Under the pieces are notes generated by a model. That model had not been told where the DNA came from and ran no database searches. It saw nothing but the letters and a program-made list of their open reading frames with translations. This document shows, piece after piece, positions 1 to 5,343 of a stretch of 12,395 nt of DNA. Source of the stretch: Chloroflexota bacterium (GTDB lineage: Bacteria; Chloroflexota; Anaerolineae; CG2-30-64-16). The position numbers and the translations under genes are program-made. Numbering within the stretch: the stretch's first letter is position 1; every line of letters starts with the position of its first letter. The DNA lies in contig JAKPQT010000054.1 in NCBI GenBank assembly GCA_029555885.1, forward strand, positions 1 to 12,395, read 5' to 3'.

Positions 1-929
1 CGCACCGAGTGGCTGCCCAACGAGTACGGCGGGCGGGAGAACCTGGAGGCCATCGCGTTCCTGCAGCGCATGAACGAGCGGACGCACAGCGAGTTCCCCG
101 GCACGTTCACCTGCGCAGAGGAATCCACCTCGTTCCCCGCCGTGAGCCGCCCGGTCTATCTCGGGGGGCTGGGCTTCACATTCAAGTGGAACATGGGCTG
201 GATGCACGACACCCTGGACTACATCAGCCTCGACCCGGTGTACCGCAAGTATCACCACAACAAGACGACGTTCGGCCTGATGTACGCGTTCAGCGAGAAC
301 TTCATCCTGCCCATCTCGCATGACGAGGTCGTCCACCTTAAGCACTCGCTCATTAACAAGATGCCGGGCGACTTCTGGCAGCAGTTCGCCAACATGCGCC
401 TCTACTTCGGCTTTATGTGGACGCATCCGGGCAAGAAGCTGCTGTTCATGGGGCAGGACTTCGGCCAGTGGAACGAGTGGAGCGAGGAAAGAGCCTGGAT
501 TGGCACCTGACCGGCTTTGAGCCGCACCAGAAGCTCCAGCGGTGGGTGGCGGACCTGAACCGGCTGTGCCGGGCCGAGCCCGCGCTGCACGAGCAGGACT
601 TCAACTGGGAAGGCTTCGAGTGGATCGACGCGAACGACTGGGAGAACAGCGTCCTGTCCTACGTGCGCAAGGCGCAGGACCCGGCAGACCACCTCGTCGT
701 CATCTGCAACTTCACGCCCGTCGTGCGCCACGGCTATCGGCTCGGCGTGCCGAGCCTGACGACTTATCGCGAGGCGCTGAACAGCGACTCGGAGTTCTAC
801 TTCGGCAGCAACGTCGGCAACAGCGGCGCGCTCGCGGCCGAGCCGACGCCCTGGCAGAGCCAGCCGTGTTCGGTGACGATGACGCTGCCGCCGCTCGCGG
901 TGGTGGTGCTCAAGCCTGAACGGGGGTAA
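1..929 (+). pseudogene. glgB: 1,4-alpha-glucan branching enzyme GlgB, 3' part, frameshifted
   Basis: This is the C-terminal part of the glycogen branching enzyme (GH13 family), which cuts alpha-1,4 glucan chains and rejoins them as alpha-1,6 branches in the cytoplasm. The gene starts before the window. Family motifs seen in order are [21 protein letters not shown] (containing the catalytic acid Glu), SHDEVVH (transition-state Asp) and [13 protein letters not shown]. The frame then runs into TGA at 508-510. The expected continuation, SLDWHL, lies in another frame from 492 and runs as a normal all-beta C-terminal domain (YVRKAQDPADHLVVICNFTP, then PSLTTYREALNSD) to TAA at 927-929. The break is in the short A run at 488-490, where one missing base restores the frame as SEE-K-SLDWHL. 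Both halves keep full family similarity, so the lesion is either very recent or a sequencing or assembly error. Confidence in the family is very high; the pseudogene status is uncertain. Confidence 0.9.
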
Positions 930-960
930 TGTAGGACGGGTTGCCAACCCGTCCTACATT
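928..960. repeat. Perfect 15-bp inverted repeat at the glgB stop codon
   Basis: Two 15-base arms, AATGTAGGACGGGTT and its exact complement, flank a GCC loop. The palindrome begins inside the glgB stop codon. No T run follows on either strand, so it is a poor Rho-independent terminator, though it could protect the glgB mRNA 3' end. Its compact, symmetrical form suggests a dispersed palindromic element. That is inference, because only one copy is in this window. Confidence 0.75.
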
Positions 961-974
961 GGCGTTTGGGTTAC

Positions 975-1002
975 TTGACAAATCCGGATTTTCACCGATA
1001 AT
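975..1002 (+). promoter_or_regulatory. Sigma70-type promoter of the orphan RNA
   Basis: A perfect -35 box TTGACA (975-980) is followed after 16 bases by GATAAT (997-1002, five of six consensus bases). The predicted start of transcription is about 1008-1010. The next thing downstream is a GAAA-capped hairpin (1010-1025), not an ORF of normal size. The promoter points away from the minus-strand HNH gene, so its product is the short RNA ending at the terminator at 1138-1183. Confidence 0.7.
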
Positions 1003-1064
1003 GACTCTCGTGTCTGAAAAGACATACCTTACCTCGCCATCCTACTGCCGAGGAGGTGATGCAA

Positions 1065-1121
1065 ATGGACCAATGTAGTCGTAAGTGTGGCACCGTAGCA
1101 TCACCTCGGTTTAATGGGTAG
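1065..1121 (+). CDS. Possible 18-codon ORF inside the orphan RNA
   Basis: ATG at 1065 lies 8 bases after the AGGAGG core of a ten-base Shine-Dalgarno match (1051-1060), an ideal distance. The frame reads MDQCSRKCGTVASPRFNG and stops at TAG (1119-1121). Two Cys, three basic residues (R, K, R) and no hydrophobic stretch make a membrane toxin unlikely. The start codon sits in the loop of the stem that buries the Shine-Dalgarno, so translation would depend on refolding. No larger gene follows on this strand before the terminator, so a classical leader peptide has no obvious target. The ribosome site is the only real support. It may not be translated at all, with the Shine-Dalgarno serving the RNA itself. 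Confidence 0.3.
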   Translation: MDQCSRKCGTVASPRFNG

Positions 1122-1137
1122 TGCTACGGTGCCCAAG

Positions 1138-1183
1138 CAGGGTCCGGGACGGGTCCAATCCCCGCTCCGGACCCTGTCTTTTT
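1138..1183 (+). terminator. Rho-independent terminator of the orphan RNA
   Basis: A perfect 10-bp stem (CAGGGTCCGG at 1138-1147 with 1167-1176) continues through a short imperfect helix to the 7-base loop TCCAATC. TCTTTTT (1177-1183) follows. This is a textbook terminator on the plus strand. The upper helix and loop happen to resemble a tRNA T-arm (GTCCAATCC). Confidence 0.85.
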
Positions 1184-1219
1184 AAGCGGCCATACCAGAA
1201 ACCCGCAACCTGCCAACCT

Positions 1220-1723
1220 TCAACCGTAGATATACTTCCCCCACACATCGCGCGGCCCCGCTTCGGAGAGCATCAGGAAGGCCAGGTAATGCGGGCGGCC
1301 GGGGCGCTTGCGGAGTTCCATGCCGGCCTCTTCGGGCGTGCGGTCACCCTTGCGCATGTTGCAGGCGCGGCAGGCGGTCACGATGTTATCCCAGGTGGTC
1401 TGCCCGCCGCGGCTGCGCGGGATGATGTGGTCGATGGTCAGCAGGCTGCGGCCGGGGGCCTGACCGCAATACTGGCAGGTGTAGCGGTCGCGCAGTGCGA
1501 CGCTGCGGCGGGTGGGCGCGAGCGTGACGGGATGGGGAATGCGGACGTAATAGACCAGGCGGATGACAAGGGGCACGGGCACGCTCGTGCAGGCCGCGTG
1601 CAGGTACTCCGCGGCTGCTTCCACCATCTCTGCCTTCTCTTTCAAGAGCAGGATGATGGCCCGCTGCACGGAGATGATGCTCAGCGGTTCGTAAGTTGCA
1701 TTCAGGACCAGGACGCGCTGCAT
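1220..1723 (-). CDS. HNH endonuclease family protein
   Basis: This 167-residue protein has a C-terminal HNH nuclease domain of the common free-standing bacterial type. The visible core is a CxxC zinc knuckle (C83, C86), the catalytic DH pair (D98, H99) in the context IDHIIPRSRGG, the structural Asn (N113) in TTWDNIVTACRACN, and a second CxxC (C118, C121). The N-terminal half (VLVLNATYEPLSIISVQRAI) is the conserved leader of this subgroup, which occurs widely in Cyanobacteria, Chloroflexota and Actinobacteria. Its natural substrate is not established. The start is ATG at 1723 with only a weak purine-rich GGGA upstream. The gene converges with the orphan RNA and has no operon partner. Such enzymes cut DNA using a single divalent metal, but whether this one acts in repair, defence or another process cannot be told from the sequence. 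Confidence 0.93.
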   Translation of the reverse strand: MQRVLVLNATYEPLSIISVQRAIILLLKEKAEMVEAAAEYLHAACTSVPVPLVIRLVYYVRIPHPVTLAPTRRSVALRDRYTCQYCGQAPGRSLLTIDHIIPRSRGGQTTWDNIVTACRACNMRKGDRTPEEAGMELRKRPGRPHYLAFLMLSEAGPRDVWGKYIYG

Positions 1724-1734
1724 GGTGGTATCCC

Positions 1735-1797
1735 GATTGAAAATTCAAGATTGCCGATTGCTATTTGAGTCAATCTTCAATCTTCGACCTTCAATCG
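1735..1797. repeat. Heptamer repeat cluster with an orientation switch (GATTGAA type)
   Basis: Nine consecutive 7-base units can be read without a gap: GATTGAA, AATTCAA, GATTGCC, GATTGCT, ATTTGAG, then the complementary form TCAATCT, TCAATCT, TCGACCT, TCAATCG. The orientation flips at 1769/1770. The same heptamer family recurs at 2523-2557 on the other side of the tRNA cluster. The arrangement resembles the short tandemly repeated sequences known from cyanobacteria. The cluster occupies the upstream region of the HNH gene. Confidence 0.8.
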
Positions 1798-1832
1798 CCG
1801 GACCTCACGCTGCGGCCTGCCCCGGCTTAACC

Positions 1833-1866
1833 AAAATGTCCGGCCATCCCATCAGGACGCCGGACA
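1833..1866 (-). terminator. Terminator of the five-tRNA cluster
   Basis: On the minus strand, TGTCCGGC pairs with GCCGGACA (8 bp, 14-base loop) and is followed by TTTT. It lies just past tRNA-His, the last gene of the cluster, and before the HNH gene. The T run is short, so efficiency is uncertain. Confidence 0.6.
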
Positions 1867-1877
1867 CTTCGCGGAGG

Positions 1878-1951
1878 GGTGGCCAGTGGGGCTTGAACCC
1901 ACGACCTCCTGGGCCACAACCAGGTGCTCTGCCAATTGAGCTATGGCCACC
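1878..1951 (-). tRNA. tRNA-His (GTG anticodon)
   Basis: The minus strand folds as a cloverleaf: acceptor GTGGCCA/TGGCCAC, D-arm AGCTCAATTGGCAGAGC, anticodon stem CCTGG/CCAGG with loop TTGTGGC (anticodon GTG), and T-loop TTCAAGC. The extra G at -1 (1951) faces discriminator C73 (1878). That is the histidine-specific G-1:C73 pair. CCA is not encoded. It is the last of five tRNA genes in the cluster. Confidence 0.95.
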
Positions 1952-2012
1952 ATGCATAGGGCGTTGACGGGCGTGGCACGCATTGAGACGCTCGTTTCCT
2001 GCCCCCTTCCAA

Positions 2013-2083
2013 CTCGGGGGCAGGGATTCGAACCCCGATACGCAGCTCCAAAGGCTGCTGTCCTGCCGTTGAACGACCCCCGA
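2013..2083 (-). tRNA. tRNA-Gln (TTG anticodon)
   Basis: The acceptor TCGGGGG pairs with CCCCCGA and the discriminator is G. The anticodon stem GCAGC/GCTGC carries loop CTTTGGA, giving anticodon TTG. The T-loop is TTCGAAT. CCA is not encoded. It lies 23 bases after tRNA-Phe, so the two are probably cut from one precursor. Confidence 0.95.
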
Positions 2084-2106
2084 ATGAACGGGTTAATCCA
2101 CCCGAG

Positions 2107-2179
2107 TGCCGAGGCCCAGACTTGAACTGGGGACACCGCAATTTTCAGTCGCGTGCTCTACCAACTGAGCTACCTCGGC
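2107..2179 (-). tRNA. tRNA-Phe (GAA anticodon)
   Basis: The acceptor GCCGAGG pairs with CCTCGGC and the discriminator is A. The anticodon stem CGCGA/TTGCG (one G-U pair) holds loop CTGAAAA, giving anticodon GAA. The D-arm is GCTCAGTTGGTAGAGC. CCA is not encoded. Confidence 0.95.
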
Positions 2180-2189
2180 AAGATAAGAA

Positions 2190-2259
2190 ATGGCTGATGC
2201 AGAAGGCCGGTAACACGGGGGTGTTACGCTTTCAGGGCAAGCAATCTGCTATCAGCCAT
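2190..2259. other. Nested hairpin in the tRNA-Gly / tRNA-Phe spacer
   Basis: An outer stem of 9+5 bp pairs 2190-2203 (ATGGCTGAT GCAGA) with 2245-2259, with one bulged base. Inside it sits a second perfect hairpin, GTAACAC with GTGTTAC (2210-2227) around GGGG. It fills nearly the whole 95-base spacer between two tRNA genes. It may guide processing of the tRNA precursor or be a mobile palindromic insertion. There is no T run on either side. Confidence 0.6.
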
Positions 2260-2274
2260 CCTGGTCAGCGACTA

Positions 2275-2346
2275 AGCGGGTGACGGGATTCGAACCCGTG
2301 ACCTTCTCCTTGGCAAGGAGACGTACTACCACTGTACTACACCCGC
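2275..2346 (-). tRNA. tRNA-Gly (GCC anticodon)
   Basis: The acceptor GCGGGTG pairs with CACCCGC and the discriminator is T. The anticodon stem TCTCC/GGAGA carries loop TTGCCAA, giving anticodon GCC. The T-loop is TTCGAAT. It is the first tRNA after the strong promoter at 2388-2415. Confidence 0.95.
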
Positions 2347-2387
2347 GGGCTTATGGGTTTGTGGGTTTGTGCGAACTTACAGGGCGC

Positions 2388-2415
2388 ATTATACTCGTTT
2401 CTCTCAGGCTGTCAA
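2388..2415 (-). promoter_or_regulatory. Consensus promoter driving tRNA-Gly, -Phe, -Gln and -His
   Basis: On the minus strand a perfect TTGACA (2410-2415) and a perfect TATAAT (2388-2393) are separated by 16 bases. Initiation would be near 2381, about 35 bases before tRNA-Gly. The spacer to the tRNA carries a doubled TGGGTTTG. This is the strongest sigma70 match in the window, as expected for stable RNA genes. Confidence 0.85.
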
Positions 2416-2437
2416 GAACTGCGCCCATTACCTTCAG

Positions 2438-2509
2438 TGGACCCGGCCGGATTCGAACCGGCGATCTTCTCCGTGCAAGGGAGACGCCTTCCCGCTAGGC
2501 CACGGGCCC
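2438..2509 (-). tRNA. tRNA-Ala (TGC anticodon)
   Basis: The acceptor GGGCCCG pairs with CGGGTCC, including the G3-U70 wobble that identifies alanine tRNA. The discriminator is A. The anticodon stem TCTCC/GGAGA carries loop CTTGCAC, giving anticodon TGC. The T-loop is TTCGAAT. CCA is not encoded. It lies upstream of the consensus promoter at 2388-2415, so it is probably transcribed from a separate start. Confidence 0.95.
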
Positions 2510-2522
2510 CGGGTACGATGGA

Positions 2523-2557
2523 AGATTGAAAATTGCAGATTGCAGATTGAAGATTTG
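2523..2557. repeat. Second heptamer repeat cluster
   Basis: Five gapless 7-base units are read here: AGATTGA, AAATTGC, AGATTGC, AGATTGA, AGATTTG. They belong to the same family as the cluster at 1735-1797, and the two clusters bracket the tRNA genes. The rest of the 2510-2629 spacer holds only the weak promoter at 2599-2627. Confidence 0.75.
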
Positions 2558-2598
2558 CATCCTCAATCCATCTATCTCCGTTTCCCTATCGCTTTGCT

Positions 2599-2627
2599 AT
2601 TTTATCCAACGATGCCCCGTTGGGCAA
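2599..2627 (-). promoter_or_regulatory. Possible promoter of tRNA-Ala
   Basis: On the minus strand, TTGCCC (2622-2627, four of six) lies 17 bases before TAAAAT (2599-2604, five of six), about 90 bases before tRNA-Ala. The spacer contains a 6-bp hairpin (CCAACG/CGTTGG, 2606-2623) that could also stabilise the end of the upstream racemase mRNA. Support is moderate. Confidence 0.4.
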
Positions 2628-2629
2628 AT

Positions 2630-3400
2630 TCAGGCCAGGGGCTTCAGCTTGTCCGGGTAGGTCTCCCGAATCAGCGCGCGGGCCAGCACCAGGGTCGGAT
2701 CAATGGCGGGCAGGCCGTGGACGGTGCGCTCCGGCAGGGCAAGGGGAATCTCAGTGCAGCCCAGGATAACGGCTTCGACGCCCTGAGCATGCAGGTGCCC
2801 GGCTGCGGCGAGCAGCTCGGCGCGGGCGCGTGCGGTGACCGGGCTGGACTGCGCCTTGATGCCGTATGTCTCATCGTAAATCGCGGCCTGCACGCGCGCC
2901 TGCACGTCATCCGCCGGCGCGAGCGCGGTGATGCCCAGCGCCTGTAGGACCGCCGGGTAGACTCGGGCGCGCGCCGTGCCCGTGGTGCTCAACACCCCGA
3001 CCCGCTGCACGCCTGGCTGGGTCTCCGCCAGGAAGCGAGCCGTTTCGTGAATCATATGCAGCACGCGGAGCCGGTTGCCTGTGCGGGCCAGCTCAGCCAG
3101 GAGCACGTCGAAGATGCGCGGCGCGTGTGCGGTGTTGCACGGGATGCCAACCGTCGTCGCGCCCAGCGTCTCCAGCCGGCGAATGACCTCCGCCAGTGCA
3201 TAGGCCGGGTTCTCCGTCACGTCGCCCAGCAGGTAGGCCGTGCGGTCGGCAATGGTGTGGGGCAGCGACAGCAGCGCCAGGGGCAGGTGCTCCTGGTCAC
3301 GCCGCGCGCGCGTCTGGGCGAACACCTTCGCGGCCAGGTCGAGTCCGGCATAGGGGCCGACGCCGCCGACGATACCGATCAGGGGGGTGGGGTTACTCAC
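2630..3400 (-). CDS. Aspartate/glutamate racemase family protein
   Basis: This is a 256-residue member of the Asp/Glu racemase superfamily, which interconverts L- and D-amino acids through two cysteines without a cofactor. Both catalytic Cys are present: C88 in PCNTAH and C215 in LGCTEIPL. The N-terminus IGIVGGVGPYAG is the usual first strand and loop of aspartate racemases. Length is typical. The start is GTG at 3400 with an AGGA Shine-Dalgarno 8 bases away. It follows dppC by 48 bases and is the last gene of the dppA-dppB-dppC unit. That position points to metabolism of D-amino acids taken up with peptides, or to supply of D-Asp or D-Glu; the link to the transporter is inference. Specificity between aspartate and glutamate cannot be read with certainty, though the GGVGP motif favours the aspartate-racemase branch. 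Confidence 0.92.
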   Translation of the reverse strand: MSNPTPLIGIVGGVGPYAGLDLAAKVFAQTRARRDQEHLPLALLSLPHTIADRTAYLLGDVTENPAYALAEVIRRLETLGATTVGIPCNTAHAPRIFDVLLAELARTGNRLRVLHMIHETARFLAETQPGVQRVGVLSTTGTARARVYPAVLQALGITALAPADDVQARVQAAIYDETYGIKAQSSPVTARARAELLAAAGHLHAQGVEAVILGCTEIPLALPERTVHGLPAIDPTLVLARALIRETYPDKLKPLA

Positions 3401-3420
3401 AGGCGCGTCCTGGCGCAGAT

Positions 3421-3463
3421 GTTCATAGCCGCATGCGGGCGCATGCGTTCATAGCCGCATGCG
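3421..3463. repeat. Direct repeat of 17 bp, period 26, across the dppC stop codon
   Basis: GTTCATAGCCGCATGCG occurs at 3421-3437 and 3447-3463. On the minus strand the inner copy encodes the end of DppC (...RMRL stop), and the outer copy repeats the same codons and stop just downstream. A short tandem duplication of the gene end is the simplest origin. The GCATGC palindromes inside may have promoted it. Confidence 0.85.
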
Positions 3464-4348
3464 CGGGTCCAGCGCGTCACGCAGCCCGTCGCCCAGCAGA
3501 TTGAAGCCCAGGACGGCGAGCAGGATCGCCAGACCGGGGAACGTCGCGACATGTGGGGTCAGCACGAGGTAATCGCGGCCGTCGCTCAGCATCGCGCCCC
3601 ACTCCGGCGTGGGCGGCTGCGCGCCCAGCCCGAGGAAGCTCAGGCTGGCGGCAGTCAGGATGGCGGTGGCGATGCGCATCGTGACCAGGACGATCAAGGG
3701 CGCGAGGATGTTGGGGAACAGGTGCAGGCGCATGATGCGGCTGTCGGTCGCGCCGACCGTGCGCGCCGCGACGACGTATTCGTTCTGCCGGACCGATAGG
3801 ACGGACCCGCGCACGACGCGCGTGAACGTGGGCACGGAGAAGATCGCGACGGCAATGATGACTTTGTTCAGCCCCGGCCCGATGGCCGCGATGATGGCAA
3901 TCGCCAGCAGCAGCCCCGGAAAGGCCAGCAGGATGTCCATCAGCCGCATGACCAGCAGGTCGGCGATGCCGCCGTAGTAGCCGGAGATGAGGCCCAGCAC
4001 CGAGCCGATCAGCCCGGCGAGGAACGCGCCCAGGAAGCCGATCCGCAGCGAATAGGCCGCGCCGTGGATGATGCGGCTGAGGATGTCGCGGCCGTGGACA
4101 TCGGTGCCGAGGAGATGTTCTATGGAGGGCGGCTTGACGCTGTTGCGCAGGTCCTGCTTGATGGGACTGTAGGGCGCGAGCAGCGGTGCGGCCAGCCCCG
4201 CAATGATGAGCAGCAGCACGATGACGCCCCCGAACACCGCGGCCCGGTTGCGGACGAGCCGCGCCCACGCGTCGCGCCACAGGCTGCGCGGGCGTTGGGA
4301 TAACGTTAGGGTGGCCGCAGCGGAGGCCGTGGCGTTAGCCGTTGTCAT
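3449..4348 (-). CDS. dppC: Peptide ABC transporter permease, DppC type
   Basis: This 299-residue inner-membrane permease belongs to the dipeptide/oligopeptide/nickel class. After a cytoplasmic N-terminus comes a first membrane segment (AVFGGVIVLLLIIAGLAAPL) and then the conserved APYSP...LGTDVHGRDILSRI region diagnostic of DppC/OppC. The permease domain carries the ATPase-contacting EAA-like loop (VVAARTVGATDSRIMRLHLFPN) and the conserved end SLSFLGLGAQPPTPEWGAML. It pairs with DppB to form the channel. The ATG at 4348 overlaps the last 14 bases of dppB, so the two are translationally coupled, with GAGG upstream inside dppB. Transported substrate cannot be fixed from sequence; peptides are the default for the family. 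The stop codon lies within a small duplicated segment (see 3421-3463). Confidence 0.95.
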   Translation of the reverse strand: MTTANATASAAATLTLSQRPRSLWRDAWARLVRNRAAVFGGVIVLLLIIAGLAAPLLAPYSPIKQDLRNSVKPPSIEHLLGTDVHGRDILSRIIHGAAYSLRIGFLGAFLAGLIGSVLGLISGYYGGIADLLVMRLMDILLAFPGLLLAIAIIAAIGPGLNKVIIAVAIFSVPTFTRVVRGSVLSVRQNEYVVAARTVGATDSRIMRLHLFPNILAPLIVLVTMRIATAILTAASLSFLGLGAQPPTPEWGAMLSDGRDYLVLTPHVATFPGLAILLAVLGFNLLGDGLRDALDPRMRL

Positions 4349-5261
4349 AATGTATCCTCGGGTCGAGCCAGGCGTAGAGCACGTCGACGACCAGGTTCAC
4401 CAGCACGAACTGGACGGCCAGGATGAGCAGGATGGCCTGCACCATCGGATAATCCCGGAAGGCAATCGAGTCAACCAGCAGGCGACCTACCCCAGGATAG
4501 GCGAACACGGTTTCGGTGATGACCGCGCCCGCGAGCAGGAAGCCGAATTCCAGCCCGATGACCGTGACGACTGGGATGAGGGCATTTTTGAGCGCATGCC
4601 GGTAGACGACGGTCTGCTGCCGCAGGCCCTTGGCCTTCGCGGTGCGGATGTAGTCCTGGTTCAGCACTTCGAGCAGGCTGGAGCGGGTGACGCGCGCAAT
4701 GATGGCCGCCGCGCCCACCCCCAGCGTCACGCCGGGCAGGATCAGGTGACGCCAGTCTCCACGGCCGCTGGTCGGCAGCCAGCGCAGCTCGACCGCGAAA
4801 ATCCACATCAGCATGAGGCCCAGCCAGAACGATGGTGTGCAGATCCCCAGCAGCGCGACGACCATGCTGGTGTAATCCAGCGGGGAGTTGCGCCGCGTGG
4901 CCGCGATGATGCCGGTGCTCAGCCCGATGATGACCGCGATGGTGATGCTGACCAGGGTGAGTTGCGCGGTGGCAGGGAGGCGCAGGCCGATCTCATAGGT
5001 CACCAGATTGCGCGTGCGCGTGGAGCGGCCCATGTCGCCCTGCAAGAGGTTGCCAAGCCAGGTGAGGTACTGCTCAGGCAGGGGGCGGTTCAGGCCGAGC
5101 GACTCGCGCAGCATCTCCACATCGGCCTGGGTGGCGTCCAGCCCGGCCATCAGCCGGGCCGGATCGCCGGGCACCATGTGCAGCAGCAGGAACACGGCAA
5201 TCGACACCCCGATCAGCGTCGGGATGACGATCACCAGGCGGCGAAGGAGGTAGGTGAACAC
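4335..5261 (-). CDS. dppB: Peptide ABC transporter permease, DppB type
   Basis: This is the partner permease of DppC. The predicted 308-residue protein opens with YLLRRLVIVIPTLIGVSIAV and HMVPGDPA, the signature N-terminus of DppB/OppB proteins. The ATPase-docking loop is DYIRTAKAKGLRQQTVVYRHALKNA (key residues YIRTAKAKGL), followed by FAYPGVGRLLVDSI. I chose GTG at 5261 because GAGGTG lies 6 bases upstream and family members begin just before YLLRRL. An in-frame ATG at 5372 would add 37 residues with no family likeness, translated from the hairpin array. The gene follows dppA after about 230 bases of structured spacer and overlaps dppC by 14 bases. No DppD or DppF ATPase gene is seen in the window, so the complex must obtain its ATPases from another locus. 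Confidence 0.94.
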   Translation of the reverse strand: MFTYLLRRLVIVIPTLIGVSIAVFLLLHMVPGDPARLMAGLDATQADVEMLRESLGLNRPLPEQYLTWLGNLLQGDMGRSTRTRNLVTYEIGLRLPATAQLTLVSITIAVIIGLSTGIIAATRRNSPLDYTSMVVALLGICTPSFWLGLMLMWIFAVELRWLPTSGRGDWRHLILPGVTLGVGAAAIIARVTRSSLLEVLNQDYIRTAKAKGLRQQTVVYRHALKNALIPVVTVIGLEFGFLLAGAVITETVFAYPGVGRLLVDSIAFRDYPMVQAILLILAVQFVLVNLVVDVLYAWLDPRIHYDNG

Positions 5262-5343
5262 GCGCTGCACCTCATGGGCCGGCTGCGGGCAGTGACTGAC
5301 CTCAGACCCGATCTCAGCGACTGTTTGAAAAGTCTGTCTTCGG

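Larger units (their letters stand above)
1009..1183 (+). ncRNA. Orphan structured RNA of about 175 nt, family not recognised
   Basis: A promoter and a terminator bound a self-contained transcript with strong internal structure. From 5' to 3' it holds: a GAAA-tetraloop hairpin (1010-1025); a Shine-Dalgarno sequence AGGAGGTGAT (1051-1060); a stem pairing 1053-1062 with 1098-1107 (10 bp), which buries that sequence; a competing perfect 11-bp stem pairing 1090-1100 with 1122-1132; and the terminator hairpin. The two central stems share bases 1098-1100 and interleave, so they are alternatives or a pseudoknot. I do not see the signature sequences of SRP RNA, tmRNA or RNase P RNA. A 6S RNA was considered, but no long end-to-end helix is evident. 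It could be a regulatory sRNA, a dual-function RNA encoding the 18-codon ORF, or a self-contained leader. Confidence 0.65.

Noticed and set aside
1138..1176. tRNA-like T-arm and acceptor (GTCCAATCC in a long stem)
   Set aside because: No D-arm, anticodon arm or CCA is present, and TCTTTTT follows directly, so it is a terminator with a chance resemblance.
1009..1183. 6S RNA or tmRNA as identity of the orphan RNA
   Set aside because: No long closing helix between the ends as in 6S, and no alanine-type acceptor or tag ORF ending in ALAA as in tmRNA. Rejected as a call, though a covariance search should still test 6S.
1121..1768. Plus-strand open frame of 215 codons opposite the HNH gene
   Set aside because: It is the antisense shadow of the HNH gene in GC-rich DNA, has no family-like sequence, and begins inside the terminator region.
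1852..2498. Several short ORFs across the tRNA cluster
   Set aside because: They translate tRNA genes. Five clean cloverleaves explain this stretch.
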